This document shows, piece by piece, positions 52,236 through 61,267 of a DNA stretch of 64,000 bases (its first letter is position 1; every line of letters begins with the position of its first letter). Below the pieces are notes generated by a model, which had not been told where the DNA came from, made no database searches, and worked only from the letters and a program-made list of their open reading frames with translations. The DNA is from Streptomyces aurantiogriseus (lineage in GTDB: Bacteria > Actinomycetota > Actinomycetes > Streptomycetales > Streptomycetaceae), in contig NZ_BMSX01000021.1 in NCBI RefSeq assembly GCF_014649375.1, positions 62,001-126,000 of the forward strand, written 5' to 3'. The translations under genes were made by a program, and so were the position numbers.

Positions 52236-53356
52236 CCCAGCCCACCCCGATCTCCACGCTCACGGACCTCAAGGCCGCCCTGCAGCTGGCCATCGGCGTG
52301 GAGCTCAGCACCATCCCCGTCTACCTGACCGCCCTCTACTCCATCGAGGAGGGCCGCAACACCGACGCGGCGCAGACGATCCGCAGCGTGGTCATGGAGG
52401 AGATGCTCCACATGACACTCGCGGCGAACGTCCTCAACGCCCTGAGCGAGGTGCCGAGCGTCGAGCCCGTCACCTTCCAGGGCCACGAGGGGCTCGTCCC
52501 GGTCCCCGGCTACCCGCTGGACAGCCCCCTGATCTCCGGCATCGGCACGCTCAGGCTGCTGCCGTTCTCCCCGCAGGCCGTGGACGGCTTCGTCCGGATC
52601 GAGCACCCGCTGCACGGTGCGGCCGACGTCGCCGAGATCGCGGCCGGGGCGTGCGGCTACCGCACCATCGGCGAGTTCTACGGGGCGATCACCCTGGCCC
52701 TGAAGGACCCCGCGATCTGTCCCGACTCGGCCTTCCAGCACCGCAACCAGGTGCCGGACACCCAGTACTACGGCGGCGCCGGCCATGTCGTCGAGGTACG
52801 CGACCGCGCCTCCGCGCTGCAGGCGGTCCGGACGATCGTGGACGAGGGCGAGGGGCTGCCCCCGGAGCACCTGGAGCACGAGGCCAAGAAGGTCACCACC
52901 GAGGACAGGCTCCGCTCCGGCTGGCAGATGTACTCCCACTACGCCCGCTTCCGCGAGCTGCAGACCGGCCGCCGCTTCCGCACCGGCCAGTTGGCCAACG
53001 AGGACCCCGAGGGCGCCCTGCTGCTGGTGGACTACGGCGCCGTCCACCCGGCGCTGTACGTGCCGCGCAACGGCGACAGGGCGGACGGACCGGAGGGCGC
53101 CGCGCTGATCGAGTTCGACCTGGCGTACTCCGGGCTCGTCGACGGCCTCTACCGCGCGTTCTCGGGCGAGCCGCAGGCGCTGCCGCGGGCCGTCCACGCC
53201 ATGCACGAGCTGCGCAGCAGGGCCGTCGCCCTGATGCGTACGCGGATCCCGGCGGACCCGGCGCACACGCTGTGCCCCCGCTTCTCCTACCTGCCGCTCG
53301 GCGACCGGGAGAAGCAGGCCCGGCAGGCGGTGGAGCTGAGGGAGCAGAGCCGGTAG
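52232..53356 (+). CDS. VioB-type ferritin-like protein
   Basis: 374 residues from GTG 52232, overlapping the GMC stop by 4 nt (GTGA), so the two are coupled. N-terminal ferritin-like four-helix domain (LQLAIGVELSTIPVYLTALY, VVMEEMLHMTLAANVL), with the metal-ligand Glu and ExxH. This is the Ferritin-like PF12902 type found in VioB, the iminophenylpyruvate dimer synthase of violacein synthesis, but alone rather than fused. The C-terminal half (QLANEDPEGALLLVDYGAVH onward) is conserved with it. An oxidative metal enzyme working with the GMC protein is inferred. Confidence 0.72.
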   Translation: MTQPTPISTLTDLKAALQLAIGVELSTIPVYLTALYSIEEGRNTDAAQTIRSVVMEEMLHMTLAANVLNALSEVPSVEPVTFQGHEGLVPVPGYPLDSPLISGIGTLRLLPFSPQAVDGFVRIEHPLHGAADVAEIAAGACGYRTIGEFYGAITLALKDPAICPDSAFQHRNQVPDTQYYGGAGHVVEVRDRASALQAVRTIVDEGEGLPPEHLEHEAKKVTTEDRLRSGWQMYSHYARFRELQTGRRFRTGQLANEDPEGALLLVDYGAVHPALYVPRNGDRADGPEGAALIEFDLAYSGLVDGLYRAFSGEPQALPRAVHAMHELRSRAVALMRTRIPADPAHTLCPRFSYLPLGDREKQARQAVELREQSR

Positions 53357-53357
53357 G

Positions 53358-54275
53358 TCAGCGGTTCCGCAGGCGGCGGGCGATCGCCAGGTCGTCCGCC
53401 GGCGGCGGGTCGCCGTCCTCGATCTCCCACAGGGCGTTCTGCAGCACCCGGCCGAGCGTCCAGGCGCGGGCGCGCTCCCGGTCCAGCCCCAGCACCTCGG
53501 TCATCGCGTCGAAGCGCCAGTCGACGTCGTCCAGGTCGAAGCGGTTGTTCAGCGCGGGCCAGAGCTCGAAGCCGGGGTCGCCGGCGAGCGGCTTGGGATC
53601 GATGGCGAGCCAGGGGGCGCGGTCGGCGGCGAGGACGTTCTCGTCGTGCAGGTCCCAGTGCAGGAGCCGGTCGCCGCTCTCGCCCGCCACCTCACGGACG
53701 GCGGCCGCGCAGTCGTCGATCAGCCGGCGGTCGGCCGGGTCCGCGATGCGCTCCAGCGCCCGGGGGGTGTCGTCGAGCATGGCCTGCGCGATGTCGTCGA
53801 GCCGCCGCAGGCCCGGCGGGGCCGGGACGGCCGTCAGACGGGCCAGCAGCCGGGCGATGACCAGGACCGCCTCATGGGTGTCGGGGACGTGGGAGAGCAT
53901 GCGGGCCGGATCGAGGCGTTCCAGGAGCATCGTGCCCGTCGCCTCGTCGTGCCGCAGCAGTCGTACGGCACGGTCGCCGTCCCAGGTCTGCAGGGCGACC
54001 GGCTCACCCGCGCTCTCCTCGTCCAGGAGCTGCAGTTTCAGTACGGCCCGGGTCCCGTCCGCGGCGGTGACCGGCAGGACGAGCGCGGTCACGCCGTGCA
54101 TCGAGGGCCCGTCGATCCGCAGCTCCCAGCGCTGCAGGAACTCCGCCGCCAGCCCCGGCAGCGCGGCGATGAACGCCCGCCCCGCCTCGCCGTTGGCCCG
54201 CACCTGCGCCGCCGCCAGCCCGCCCGGAATGTCGATCACGCCGGGGACGATACCGGCGGGCATGAATCGGCTCAT
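53358..54275 (-). CDS. APH(6)/hydroxyurea-type aminoglycoside phosphotransferase
   Basis: 305 residues, ATG 54275. Kinase-like fold with LLHWDLHDENVLAADRAPWL (catalytic loop with His/Asp) and IDPKPLAGDPGFELWP, the signature of the APH_6_hur family that contains streptomycin 6-phosphotransferases. Chromosomal members exist in many Streptomyces as silent resistance or metabolite kinases. It is convergent with the ferritin-like gene, whose stop it misses by 1 bp. Confidence 0.86.
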   Translation of the reverse strand: MSRFMPAGIVPGVIDIPGGLAAAQVRANGEAGRAFIAALPGLAAEFLQRWELRIDGPSMHGVTALVLPVTAADGTRAVLKLQLLDEESAGEPVALQTWDGDRAVRLLRHDEATGTMLLERLDPARMLSHVPDTHEAVLVIARLLARLTAVPAPPGLRRLDDIAQAMLDDTPRALERIADPADRRLIDDCAAAVREVAGESGDRLLHWDLHDENVLAADRAPWLAIDPKPLAGDPGFELWPALNNRFDLDDVDWRFDAMTEVLGLDRERARAWTLGRVLQNALWEIEDGDPPPADDLAIARRLRNR

Positions 54276-54475
54276 GCGATTTACCCGGGCCCGCGCGCGG
54301 TGCGGGCGTACGTCCGCAGCGCCCCCGGCACCTGCGTGTGGCCGGGCACGCGGGCCGAGCGCCGGCTTTCGTGTCCGTGCTGCTCGGGCTGGGCTGTTAC
54401 CCGCTGGTCAGAGGGTGTGCACAACGACGGGATCCGAAGGAGACAGTGGCCGCCGGGGCAGGTTAACGTCCGGCC

Positions 54476-55882
54476 ATGGGCAGCTGGGCTAGCGGTGTCG
54501 TCAACGGTGGGATCTCCTTCTGGTACGCGGACGACGGCCTCCCGGCGGTGCGGGAGCCGCTCGCCGGTGACGCCTCCGCGGACGTCGTGATCGTCGGCGG
54601 CGGCTACACGGGCCTGTGGACCGCGTACTACCTGAAGAAAGCGGCGCCCTTCCTGCGGATCACCGTCCTGGAGCAGAGGTTCTGCGGATACGGCGCCTCC
54701 GGGCGCAACGGCGGCTGGCTCTACAACGGCATCGCGGGCCGCGACCGGTACGCCACAGTGCACGGCCACGAAGCCGCCGTACGGCTCCAGCGGGCGATGA
54801 ACGAGACGGTCGACGAGGTCGTGCGGGTGACCGAGGCCGAGGGCATCGAAGCCGACATCCACAAGGGCGGGGTCCTCGAAGTCGCCCGTACGCCTGCCCA
54901 GTTGGCCCGGCTGAAGGACTTCCACGCGCACGAGCTGGTGTACGGGGAGAAGGACCGCGAGCTGTACGGGGCCCGGGAGACCGCCGTGCGGATCCGGATC
55001 GCGGGCGCGGTCGGCTCGACGTGGACGCCGCACGGGGCGCGAGTGCACCCGGTGAAGCTGGTGAAGGGGCTGGCGGCGGCCGTCGAGGCGCTCGGCGTCG
55101 TCATCCACGAGTCGACGCCGGTGACCGAGATCCGGCCCCGGCACGCCGTCACGCCGTACGGGACCGTGCGGGCGTCGTACGTGCTGCGCTGCACGGAGGG
55201 TTTCACGGCGTCGTTGAAGGGCCAGAAGCGGACCTGGCTGCCGATGAACTCCTCGATGATCGCCACCGAGCCGCTGAGCGCGCAGCAGTGGGAGGCGGTT
55301 GGCTGGGACGGCCGGGAAACGCTGGGCGACATGGCCCACGCGTACATGTACGCGCAGCGCACGGCCGACGGGCGGATCGCGCTGGGCGGGCGCGGGGTGC
55401 CGTACCGCTTCGGGTCGCGGACCGACCACGACGGGCGGACGCAGGAGGAGACCGTCGAGGCGCTGCGGGAGATCCTGGTGGACTTCTTCCCGGCGCTCGC
55501 CGGGGTGCGGATCGAACACGCCTGGTCGGGGGTGTTGGGCGTGCCCCGGGACTGGTGTGCGACGGTCACCCTGGACCGGTCCACCGGCCTGGGCTGGGCG
55601 GGCGGTTACGTCGGCTCCGGCGTCGCCACCACCAACCTCGCCGGCCGCACCCTGCGTGACCTGGTGCAGCTCGACTCCGGCCAGGGCGGCCGCACCGAAC
55701 TGACGGATCTGCCGTGGGTCGGGCACAAGGTCCGCAAGTGGGAGCCGGAGCCGCTGCGCTGGCTGGGGGTGCAGGGCATGTACGCGACCTACCGCGCGGC
55801 GGACCGGCGGGAGGCCGTCCGGCACAGCGCGGGATCGTCGCGGCTGGCGCGGGTGGCGGATCGGGTGGCCGGGCGGCACTGA
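54476..55882 (+). CDS. DAO-family FAD-dependent oxidoreductase
   Basis: 468 residues. The dinucleotide fold is DVVIVGGGYTGLWTAYYLKK at about 36-55, GASGRNGGWLYNG follows, and GWAGGYVGSGVATTNLAGRTL lies near the end. The family includes glycine/D-amino-acid and gamma-glutamylputrescine oxidases (PuuB-like), to which GYGASGRNGG is closest. TAACGT (54464-54469) ends 6 nt before ATG. It is convergent with the MFS gene; the ends are 15 bp apart. Confidence 0.85.
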   Translation: MGSWASGVVNGGISFWYADDGLPAVREPLAGDASADVVIVGGGYTGLWTAYYLKKAAPFLRITVLEQRFCGYGASGRNGGWLYNGIAGRDRYATVHGHEAAVRLQRAMNETVDEVVRVTEAEGIEADIHKGGVLEVARTPAQLARLKDFHAHELVYGEKDRELYGARETAVRIRIAGAVGSTWTPHGARVHPVKLVKGLAAAVEALGVVIHESTPVTEIRPRHAVTPYGTVRASYVLRCTEGFTASLKGQKRTWLPMNSSMIATEPLSAQQWEAVGWDGRETLGDMAHAYMYAQRTADGRIALGGRGVPYRFGSRTDHDGRTQEETVEALREILVDFFPALAGVRIEHAWSGVLGVPRDWCATVTLDRSTGLGWAGGYVGSGVATTNLAGRTLRDLVQLDSGQGGRTELTDLPWVGHKVRKWEPEPLRWLGVQGMYATYRAADRREAVRHSAGSSRLARVADRVAGRH

Positions 55883-55897
55883 GGCCCGTTCTCCCTC

Positions 55898-57385
55898 TCA
55901 CGCGACGTACTCCGACACGGCCGCGGTGCCGTGGCGGGTCGGCTTGGCCGTGACCAGCAGGGCCGCGGACAGGCCCGCCAGGAGCATGATGGCGGCGGCC
56001 CAGCCGATGGCGACCGTGTAGCCGTGCACCATGCCCTCCGCGGTGATCCGTGCGCGGTGGGCGGGGTCGGTGAGGTGGGTGGTGATGTAGGCGGTGCCGG
56101 TGGTGGTGGCGATCGTGTTGAGCAGGGCCGTGCCGATCGAGCCGCCCACCTGCTGGGAGGTGTTGACGGTGGCCGAGGTGACACCGGCGTCCTGCGGGGC
56201 GACTCCGGCGGTCGCCGTGGAGAAGACCGGCATGAAGGTCAGGCCCATCCCGAGGCCCATCAGGATCAGGGCGGGGAAGATCTCGGTGGCGTACGCGCTG
56301 TGGACCGTCATCCGGGTGAGGATCAGCATGCCGGTGGCCGCGAGGAGCATGCCGGGGGCCATCAGCGCGCGGGGCGGGAGGCGGGGCAGCAGGCGGGCCG
56401 AGATCTGGTTGGAGCCGATGAAGATCGAGGCGGTCAGCGGGAGGAAGGCGATGCCCGTCCGCAGGGGGGAGTAGCCGAGGACGACCTGGAGGTAGTAGGT
56501 CATGAACAGGAACATGCCGAACATGCCGATGACCGACAGGGCCATGGTCAGGAAGCAGCCGAGGCGGTTGCGGTCCTGGAGGATGTGCAGGGGCAGCAGC
56601 GGCACCGGTGCCTTCTTCTGCCACCACACGAACACCGTGAGGAGCGCGATCCCGGCCGCGAACACGGCCGTCACCAGCGGGTCGGTCCAGCCGCGCGGCT
56701 CGGCCTCGCTGCAGCCGTAGACGATCAGGACCACGCCGCCGCAGCCCAGCAGGACGCCGGGCACGTCGAGGCGGGCGCCCTCGCGGCCGGGGCCGTCGTG
56801 CAGGAAGGCGAGGGCGCCGAGCACGCCGATGATCCCGATGGGCACGTTGACGTACAGGCACCAGCGCCAGCTCAGGTACTCGCTGACCAGTCCGCCGACG
56901 ACGAAGCCGATCGCGGCGCCGCTGGCGGCGAGCGTGCCGAAGATCCCGAACGCTCGGTGGCGTTCCCCGGGGTCGGTGAAGGTCGTGGTCAGCAGGCTGA
57001 GCGCGGACGGGGCCAGGACGGCGGCGAAGACACCCTGGAGGGCGCGGGCGGCGAACAGCATGCCCGAGGTGGTCGCCGCGCCGCCGAACGCGGAGGCGGC
57101 GGTGAAGCCGATCAGGCCGATGACGACGGTGCGTTTGTGGCCCACCAGGTCGGCGATCCGGCCGCCGAGCAGGAGCAGGCCGCCGAACGCCAGCGAGTAG
57201 GCCGTGATCACCCACTGGCGGTTGCCGTCGGACATGCCCAGGTCGCGCTGCGCGGAGGGCAGCGCGATGTTCACGATCGTCGAGTCGAGGACGACCATGA
57301 GCTGGGCGAGAGCGATGAAGGCAAGGCTCCACCACCGGCGGGGGTCGGGTCCCGCCGGAGGTTCCTCTGCCCGCGTGTCGCTCAC
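55898..57385 (-). CDS. EmrB/QacA-type MFS drug exporter (14 TM)
   Basis: 495 residues from GTG 57385. Fourteen hydrophobic helices; motif C/D1 region LMVVLDSTIVNIALP in helix 1, motif A GGRIADLVGHKRTVVIG. DHA2-family proton-driven antiporter; substrate unknown. The terminal HGTAAVSEYVA follows the last helix. It is 65 bp downstream of the quinone oxidoreductase on the same strand, so both may belong to the SoxR-activated unit. Confidence 0.9.
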   Translation of the reverse strand: MSDTRAEEPPAGPDPRRWWSLAFIALAQLMVVLDSTIVNIALPSAQRDLGMSDGNRQWVITAYSLAFGGLLLLGGRIADLVGHKRTVVIGLIGFTAASAFGGAATTSGMLFAARALQGVFAAVLAPSALSLLTTTFTDPGERHRAFGIFGTLAASGAAIGFVVGGLVSEYLSWRWCLYVNVPIGIIGVLGALAFLHDGPGREGARLDVPGVLLGCGGVVLIVYGCSEAEPRGWTDPLVTAVFAAGIALLTVFVWWQKKAPVPLLPLHILQDRNRLGCFLTMALSVIGMFGMFLFMTYYLQVVLGYSPLRTGIAFLPLTASIFIGSNQISARLLPRLPPRALMAPGMLLAATGMLILTRMTVHSAYATEIFPALILMGLGMGLTFMPVFSTATAGVAPQDAGVTSATVNTSQQVGGSIGTALLNTIATTTGTAYITTHLTDPAHRARITAEGMVHGYTVAIGWAAAIMLLAGLSAALLVTAKPTRHGTAAVSEYVA

Positions 57386-57450
57386 CCGGCCAGAAGACCA
57401 TGGAACGGGTGGCCCTGCATCCCGGCTCGCGCACGCCCGGTCACGCTCCG

Positions 57451-58431
57451 TCAGGGCTCCAGGACCACCTTGCCGATCGTCCGGCGTGTCTCCAGCGCCC
57501 GGTGGGCGGCGGCCGCCTCGGCCAGCGGGAAGCGCTGCACGGCCGGGGTGAGGCGGCCGGCGGCGGCCTCGCCGAGGGCGCGCACCTCCAGCGTGCGAAT
57601 GGGGTTGTCGCCGCCCGCCTTCCGCATCATCACCGGGCCCAGGACCTGCTCGGAGACTCCCTCGACGAGGTAGGCCTTGCCGTCGTGCAGGCCCTCGCCC
57701 GACCAGCCGAAGACGATGTGTCTGCCGCCGGGGCCGAGCAGGGCGGTGGTCTCGCGGGCCACATCGCCGCCGACGCCGTCGAAGACGACGGTGGCCGGCC
57801 GGCCACCGAGATGGGCGCGGACCTTCTCCGGCCAGGACGGCTCCTTGTAGTCGACGGCGAGGTCGGCGCCGCTCGCCCGCACGCGCGCGACCTTCTCCGG
57901 GCCGCCCGCCAGGCCGATGACGGTGGCGCCCGCGTTCTTGGCGTACTGCACGAGGAGGGTGCCGATGCCGCCCGCGGCGGCCGGGACGAGCACCACGGAG
58001 TCGGGGCCCGGCTCGGCGAACTGCACGATCCCCATCGTCGTACGGCCCGTGCCGATCATGGCGACGGCCTGGGCGGCGTCGAGGTTCGGCGGGATCTCGT
58101 GGAGGCGGGCGACGTCGGCGACGGCCAGTTCGGCGTAGCCGCCCGGGGCGAAACCGAGGTGGACGACGACCCGCTTGCCGAGCCATGCCTCGTCGACGCC
58201 CTCGCCGAGGGACTCGACGACGCCCGCGACCTCGCGGCCGGGAACGGTCGGCAGGACGGGCAGCTCGGGCAGCGGGCCCTGCATGCCCTCGCGCAGGGCG
58301 GTGTCCAGCAGGTGCACTCCGGCGGCCTCGACGGCGATACGGACCTGCCCCGGGGCGGGCCGCGGGTCCTCGACCTCCTCGTAGGTGAGGTTCTCGGCCG
58401 GGCCGAAGGCGTGCAGGCGGATGGCGTGCAT
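57451..58431 (-). CDS. SoxR-controlled NADPH:quinone oxidoreductase (MDR family)
   Basis: 326 residues from ATG 58431 (GGGGGGA upstream). Zinc-independent medium-chain dehydrogenase: MHAIRLHAFGPAENLTYEEV, PGREVAGVVESLGEG, NADPH fold LVPAAAGGIGTLLVQYAKNAG. It corresponds to SCO4266, one of the few genes SoxR activates in S. coelicolor in response to redox-active antibiotics, and a perfect SoxR box lies 52 bp upstream. It reduces quinones or removes oxidised antibiotic derivatives; the physiological substrate is open. Confidence 0.88.
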   Translation of the reverse strand: MHAIRLHAFGPAENLTYEEVEDPRPAPGQVRIAVEAAGVHLLDTALREGMQGPLPELPVLPTVPGREVAGVVESLGEGVDEAWLGKRVVVHLGFAPGGYAELAVADVARLHEIPPNLDAAQAVAMIGTGRTTMGIVQFAEPGPDSVVLVPAAAGGIGTLLVQYAKNAGATVIGLAGGPEKVARVRASGADLAVDYKEPSWPEKVRAHLGGRPATVVFDGVGGDVARETTALLGPGGRHIVFGWSGEGLHDGKAYLVEGVSEQVLGPVMMRKAGGDNPIRTLEVRALGEAAAGRLTPAVQRFPLAEAAAAHRALETRRTIGKVVLEP

Positions 58432-58480
58432 GGCGGGTCCCCCCATGGTGTGTCCCGTGGCTTCAGTGACCCCACTCTCC

Positions 58481-58502
58481 GACCTCAAGCATGCTTGAGG
58501 TC
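58481..58502 (-). promoter_or_regulatory. SoxR box and promoter of the quinone oxidoreductase
   Basis: CCTCAAGCATGCTTGAGG (58483-58500) is a perfect palindrome, extended by GA and TC to 22 bp. It fits the SoxR consensus CCTCAAG-N4-CTTGAGG. On the minus strand TTGACC overlaps its edge as a -35, with GAGAGT 19 bp further on as -10, the over-long spacer typical of SoxR promoters. It overlaps the stop codon of the upstream gene. Confidence 0.85.
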
Positions 58503-59681
58503 AAGGCTGTTCCGGCCGAGGGCGAGGGAGACGGCCGTCAGGGCGCTGTTGAAGGAGACCTCCGAGAGCACCCCGGGGGCGGCCACCTGGTCGCCGGCCA
58601 GGTACACGCCGTCGCCGCGGTCGACTGCCGGGCGGTCCCGCCAGTTCGTGCCGGGCAGGTCGACCGCGCCCGTCCGGCCGGCCGCGACCGCCTCCCGCCG
58701 CCAGGTGACGCGCTCGCGCCAGCCGGGGAAGCCGAGGTCGAGGAGCTCTTCGGCGCGGGCGACGCCCTCGGCCTTCGACTCGTGCGACGCGATCGGGATC
58801 TGGCCCTGGATCAGCTGCTCGCCGGCCGGGGCGAGGGTGCGGTCCTGCGCGGTGAACCGTTCGATCCAGCCGGGGGCGTCCAGGTCGGAGACGGCGAAGG
58901 CGTCGCCGGTGGAGGTCCCGCCGATCGAGCGAAGCCGAGGGCGGGGGAGGGTGCGGACGGCGAGGTCGATCAGCGTCGTACGGCCGCTCGGCCAGGTCAG
59001 TGAGTCGTCCTTCAGCAGACGGCGGGCGGCGTCGAGGGAGGTGGCGACGATCACCGGCGTGTCGGTGGGCAGCGTGTCCACGCGGGAGAGGGTCTCCATA
59101 CGGACCCCGAGGTTCCAGGCGCGGGCCGCCATCCGGTCGATGAGCGTGCCCCAGCCGCCGCGCGGGTAGTGCGCCTCCGGCGGCAGTTTGGTGGCGCGGC
59201 GCAGACGTTCCTGAACGAAGGCGGCGGACAGGGCGCCGGGGTCGTGGTGGAAGAGGGCGACGGCGGAGTAGTGGGCGGCGGCGCGGGCGCCCTCCTCGCC
59301 GGCCACTTCGGTCGCCCAGGTCAGGAAGTCGACGTCCACGGGCGCGCGGCGGGCGCCGGGGCGGAGCAGCTTGAGCATCGCGAAGGGCGGGGTGCGGCGC
59401 AGGACGCCCCGGTGGCGCAGCCGGAGCCGGGCGCCCTCCAGGGGCGGGAGGGGAGCGAGCGGTCCGATGAGGTCGCGCTGCTTGAGCCAGGTCCAGTGCG
59501 GGCCGCCGTTGTAGAGGGCGTGCGGTCCCTCGTTCGTCCGGTACGGGCCGTCCGCCGTCCGGGCCCGTCCGCCGAGGGTGTGGTGGGCCTCGTGGAGGGT
59601 GACCCTGGCGCCCGCCTCGGCGGCGGCGAGGGCGGCGGTGAGGCCGGCGAAGCCGCCGCCGATGACGGTGAGGTGGTGCAT
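58485..59681 (-). CDS. phytoene-desaturase-like FAD/NAD(P) oxidoreductase
   Basis: 398 residues from ATG 59681 (AAGGAG upstream). N-terminal FAD fold LTVIGGGFAGLTAALAAAEAGARVTLHEA and a C-terminal GDGVYLAGDQVAAPGVLSEVSFNSA flavin loop. The closest general type is the CrtI/amine-oxidase-like superfamily; no carotenoid genes lie nearby. Residues about 243-256 (TLPRPRLRSIGGT) are encoded by a mobile palindromic repeat (58914-58952), an in-frame insertion that the protein apparently tolerates. Confidence 0.82.
   Translation of the reverse strand: MHHLTVIGGGFAGLTAALAAAEAGARVTLHEAHHTLGGRARTADGPYRTNEGPHALYNGGPHWTWLKQRDLIGPLAPLPPLEGARLRLRHRGVLRRTPPFAMLKLLRPGARRAPVDVDFLTWATEVAGEEGARAAAHYSAVALFHHDPGALSAAFVQERLRRATKLPPEAHYPRGGWGTLIDRMAARAWNLGVRMETLSRVDTLPTDTPVIVATSLDAARRLLKDDSLTWPSGRTTLIDLAVRTLPRPRLRSIGGTSTGDAFAVSDLDAPGWIERFTAQDRTLAPAGEQLIQGQIPIASHESKAEGVARAEELLDLGFPGWRERVTWRREAVAAGRTGAVDLPGTNWRDRPAVDRGDGVYLAGDQVAAPGVLSEVSFNSALTAVSLALGRNSLDLKHA
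58914..58952. repeat. palindromic interspersed element, copy 2 (inside a CDS)
   Basis: 39 bp with the core ATCGAGCGAAGCCGAG, about 90% identical to 26721-26759 and translated in the same frame (TLPxxRLRSxGGT). Confidence 0.7.
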
Positions 59682-59865
59682 TGGGGGCTCCTTCGATCGG
59701 TGACTCGGTGATGACGGTGACGCGGTGGCTCGGTGACTGGGCGGCTGGTGACTGTGGGTCGGGGTCGCCTTTCTCGTGTACGACCGTTCGAGGGCTCCGG
59801 TTTGTGACATCGGGGGGTTTGCGCAGGTCAGGGGGATTGTCAGTGGTGGGGTGCAGCATGGGGGC

Positions 59866-60606
59866 ATGGCGAGGACAGGTGCCGGCGGGACCGGCGGGGC
59901 TGGCGGGGCCAGCAGGACCGGCGGGACAAGCAGGGCCGGCGGGACCGGCGGGAGCAGGGTGAAGGGCGCGCGGCGGCCGGAGGTGCGGCTGCCGGCGCTG
60001 GAGGCGTACGAGGGCGGGGAGGTCGAGCCCGACGGGGACTACGACGGGGTGGAGTTCGCGGGGACGGACCTCGCCGGGCAGGACGGCGCGGGCGCCCGCT
60101 TCATGGACTGCGCGCTGACGGACTGCGCGCTGGACGGCACCCGGCTGTCCCACGCCCGCCTCCTCGACTCGGTCCTCACCGGCATCAGAGGCGTCGGCAC
60201 GGATCTGGCCGAGTCGACGCTGCGGGACGTCGAGGTCGTCGACGCCCGCCTCGGCGGCACCCAGCTGCACGGCGCCGTCCTGGAGCGCGTCCTGGTCCGC
60301 GGCGGCAAGATCGACTATTTGAACCTGCGTCAGGCCCGGCTGCGGGACGTCGTCTTCGAGGGCTGCGTCCTGGTCGAGCCGGACTTCGGGGGCGCCCGCC
60401 TGGAGCGGGTCGAGTTCGTCGACTGCGCCCTGAAGTCGGCCGACTTCACCGCGGTGACCCTGACGGACGTGGACCTGCGCGGCGCGACGGAACTGGTCCT
60501 GGCGGGCGGGCTGGACCGCCTGTCGGGCGCGGTGATCAGTACGGCTCAACTGCTGGATCTGGCGCCGGTGCTGGCGGCGGAGCTGGGGATCAGGGTGGAG
60601 GACTGA
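59866..60606 (+). CDS. pentapeptide-repeat protein with Gly/Thr-rich N-terminus
   Basis: 246 residues. Residues 1-35 are a low-complexity GTGGAGGAS/RTGGTSRAGG run encoded by a GGCGGGACC-type tandem repeat (59875-59957). Residues about 55-220 are A(D/N)LXX-like pentapeptide repeats (FAGTDLAGQDGAGARF, CALTDCALDGTRL, CALKSADFTAVTL), forming a square beta-helix. Some such proteins mimic DNA and protect gyrase; role here unknown. It is 2 bp from the next gene. Confidence 0.8.
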   Translation: MARTGAGGTGGAGGASRTGGTSRAGGTGGSRVKGARRPEVRLPALEAYEGGEVEPDGDYDGVEFAGTDLAGQDGAGARFMDCALTDCALDGTRLSHARLLDSVLTGIRGVGTDLAESTLRDVEVVDARLGGTQLHGAVLERVLVRGGKIDYLNLRQARLRDVVFEGCVLVEPDFGGARLERVEFVDCALKSADFTAVTLTDVDLRGATELVLAGGLDRLSGAVISTAQLLDLAPVLAAELGIRVED

Positions 60607-60608
60607 GG

Positions 60609-61256
60609 GTGGGGACTTTCTACGGGAACGTGCTGGTGGGGCGGCGGTGCGAAGAGGTGGTGCCGTTGCTGGCGGACGCGGACATCACGGCGTACGCGCT
60701 GCCGGTGGGGCCGGCGCACACCGCGATCCATCCGGATCCGGAGACCTCGGCACCGGACCTGGCGGGACCACTGAGCAAGCTGCTCGGGGCGCCCACGGTG
60801 GGGACGTACGTGTTCGACTCGGACGTGCTCGTGATGCTCGTCTTCGAGGACGGCGCGCTCCGGCTCCACTACGACTCCTGGCCCGGCTACTTCGAGGAGC
60901 CGGAGACCGACGAGAACGGCGACCCGCGGGCCCTTGAGGAGGAGTACGAGTTTCCCGAGCCGGTGGGCGTGGACCCCGATGCCTTCCTGCCCTTCGCCGC
61001 GGGCCCTGTGGACCGCGCGGCGCTGGAGTCCGCTCTGCGCGGCACACCCCTGGACCCCGAGGACGGGGACGACGGCCGCTATGTGTTCGCCAACGCCCAG
61101 CACTACGACGTGATGGCCTGCCTGGGCCTGAACGCACCCCGGCTGACCACGGGCCACCGCTATCTGTCCTGGGGTGACATGCCGTACGAGACGCCGGTCG
61201 AGGAGGTGCTGCTGCTCGGCGGTGCACGCCCGCCGTCGCCGTCCCGCCGGTCCTAG
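60609..61256 (+). CDS. hypothetical protein coupled to the pentapeptide gene
   Basis: 215 residues from GTG 60609, starting 2 bp after the pentapeptide-protein stop, so co-translated. Acidic and soluble, with a repeated motif: TFYGNVLVGRRCEEVVPLLA at the start, LEEEYEFPEPVGVDPDAF in the middle, and QHYDVMACLGLNAPRLTTGH. Family not recognised. It could be a partner of the upstream pentapeptide protein. Confidence 0.7.
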   Translation: MGTFYGNVLVGRRCEEVVPLLADADITAYALPVGPAHTAIHPDPETSAPDLAGPLSKLLGAPTVGTYVFDSDVLVMLVFEDGALRLHYDSWPGYFEEPETDENGDPRALEEEYEFPEPVGVDPDAFLPFAAGPVDRAALESALRGTPLDPEDGDDGRYVFANAQHYDVMACLGLNAPRLTTGHRYLSWGDMPYETPVEEVLLLGGARPPSPSRRS

Positions 61257-61267
61257 GGCCGGGCCGC

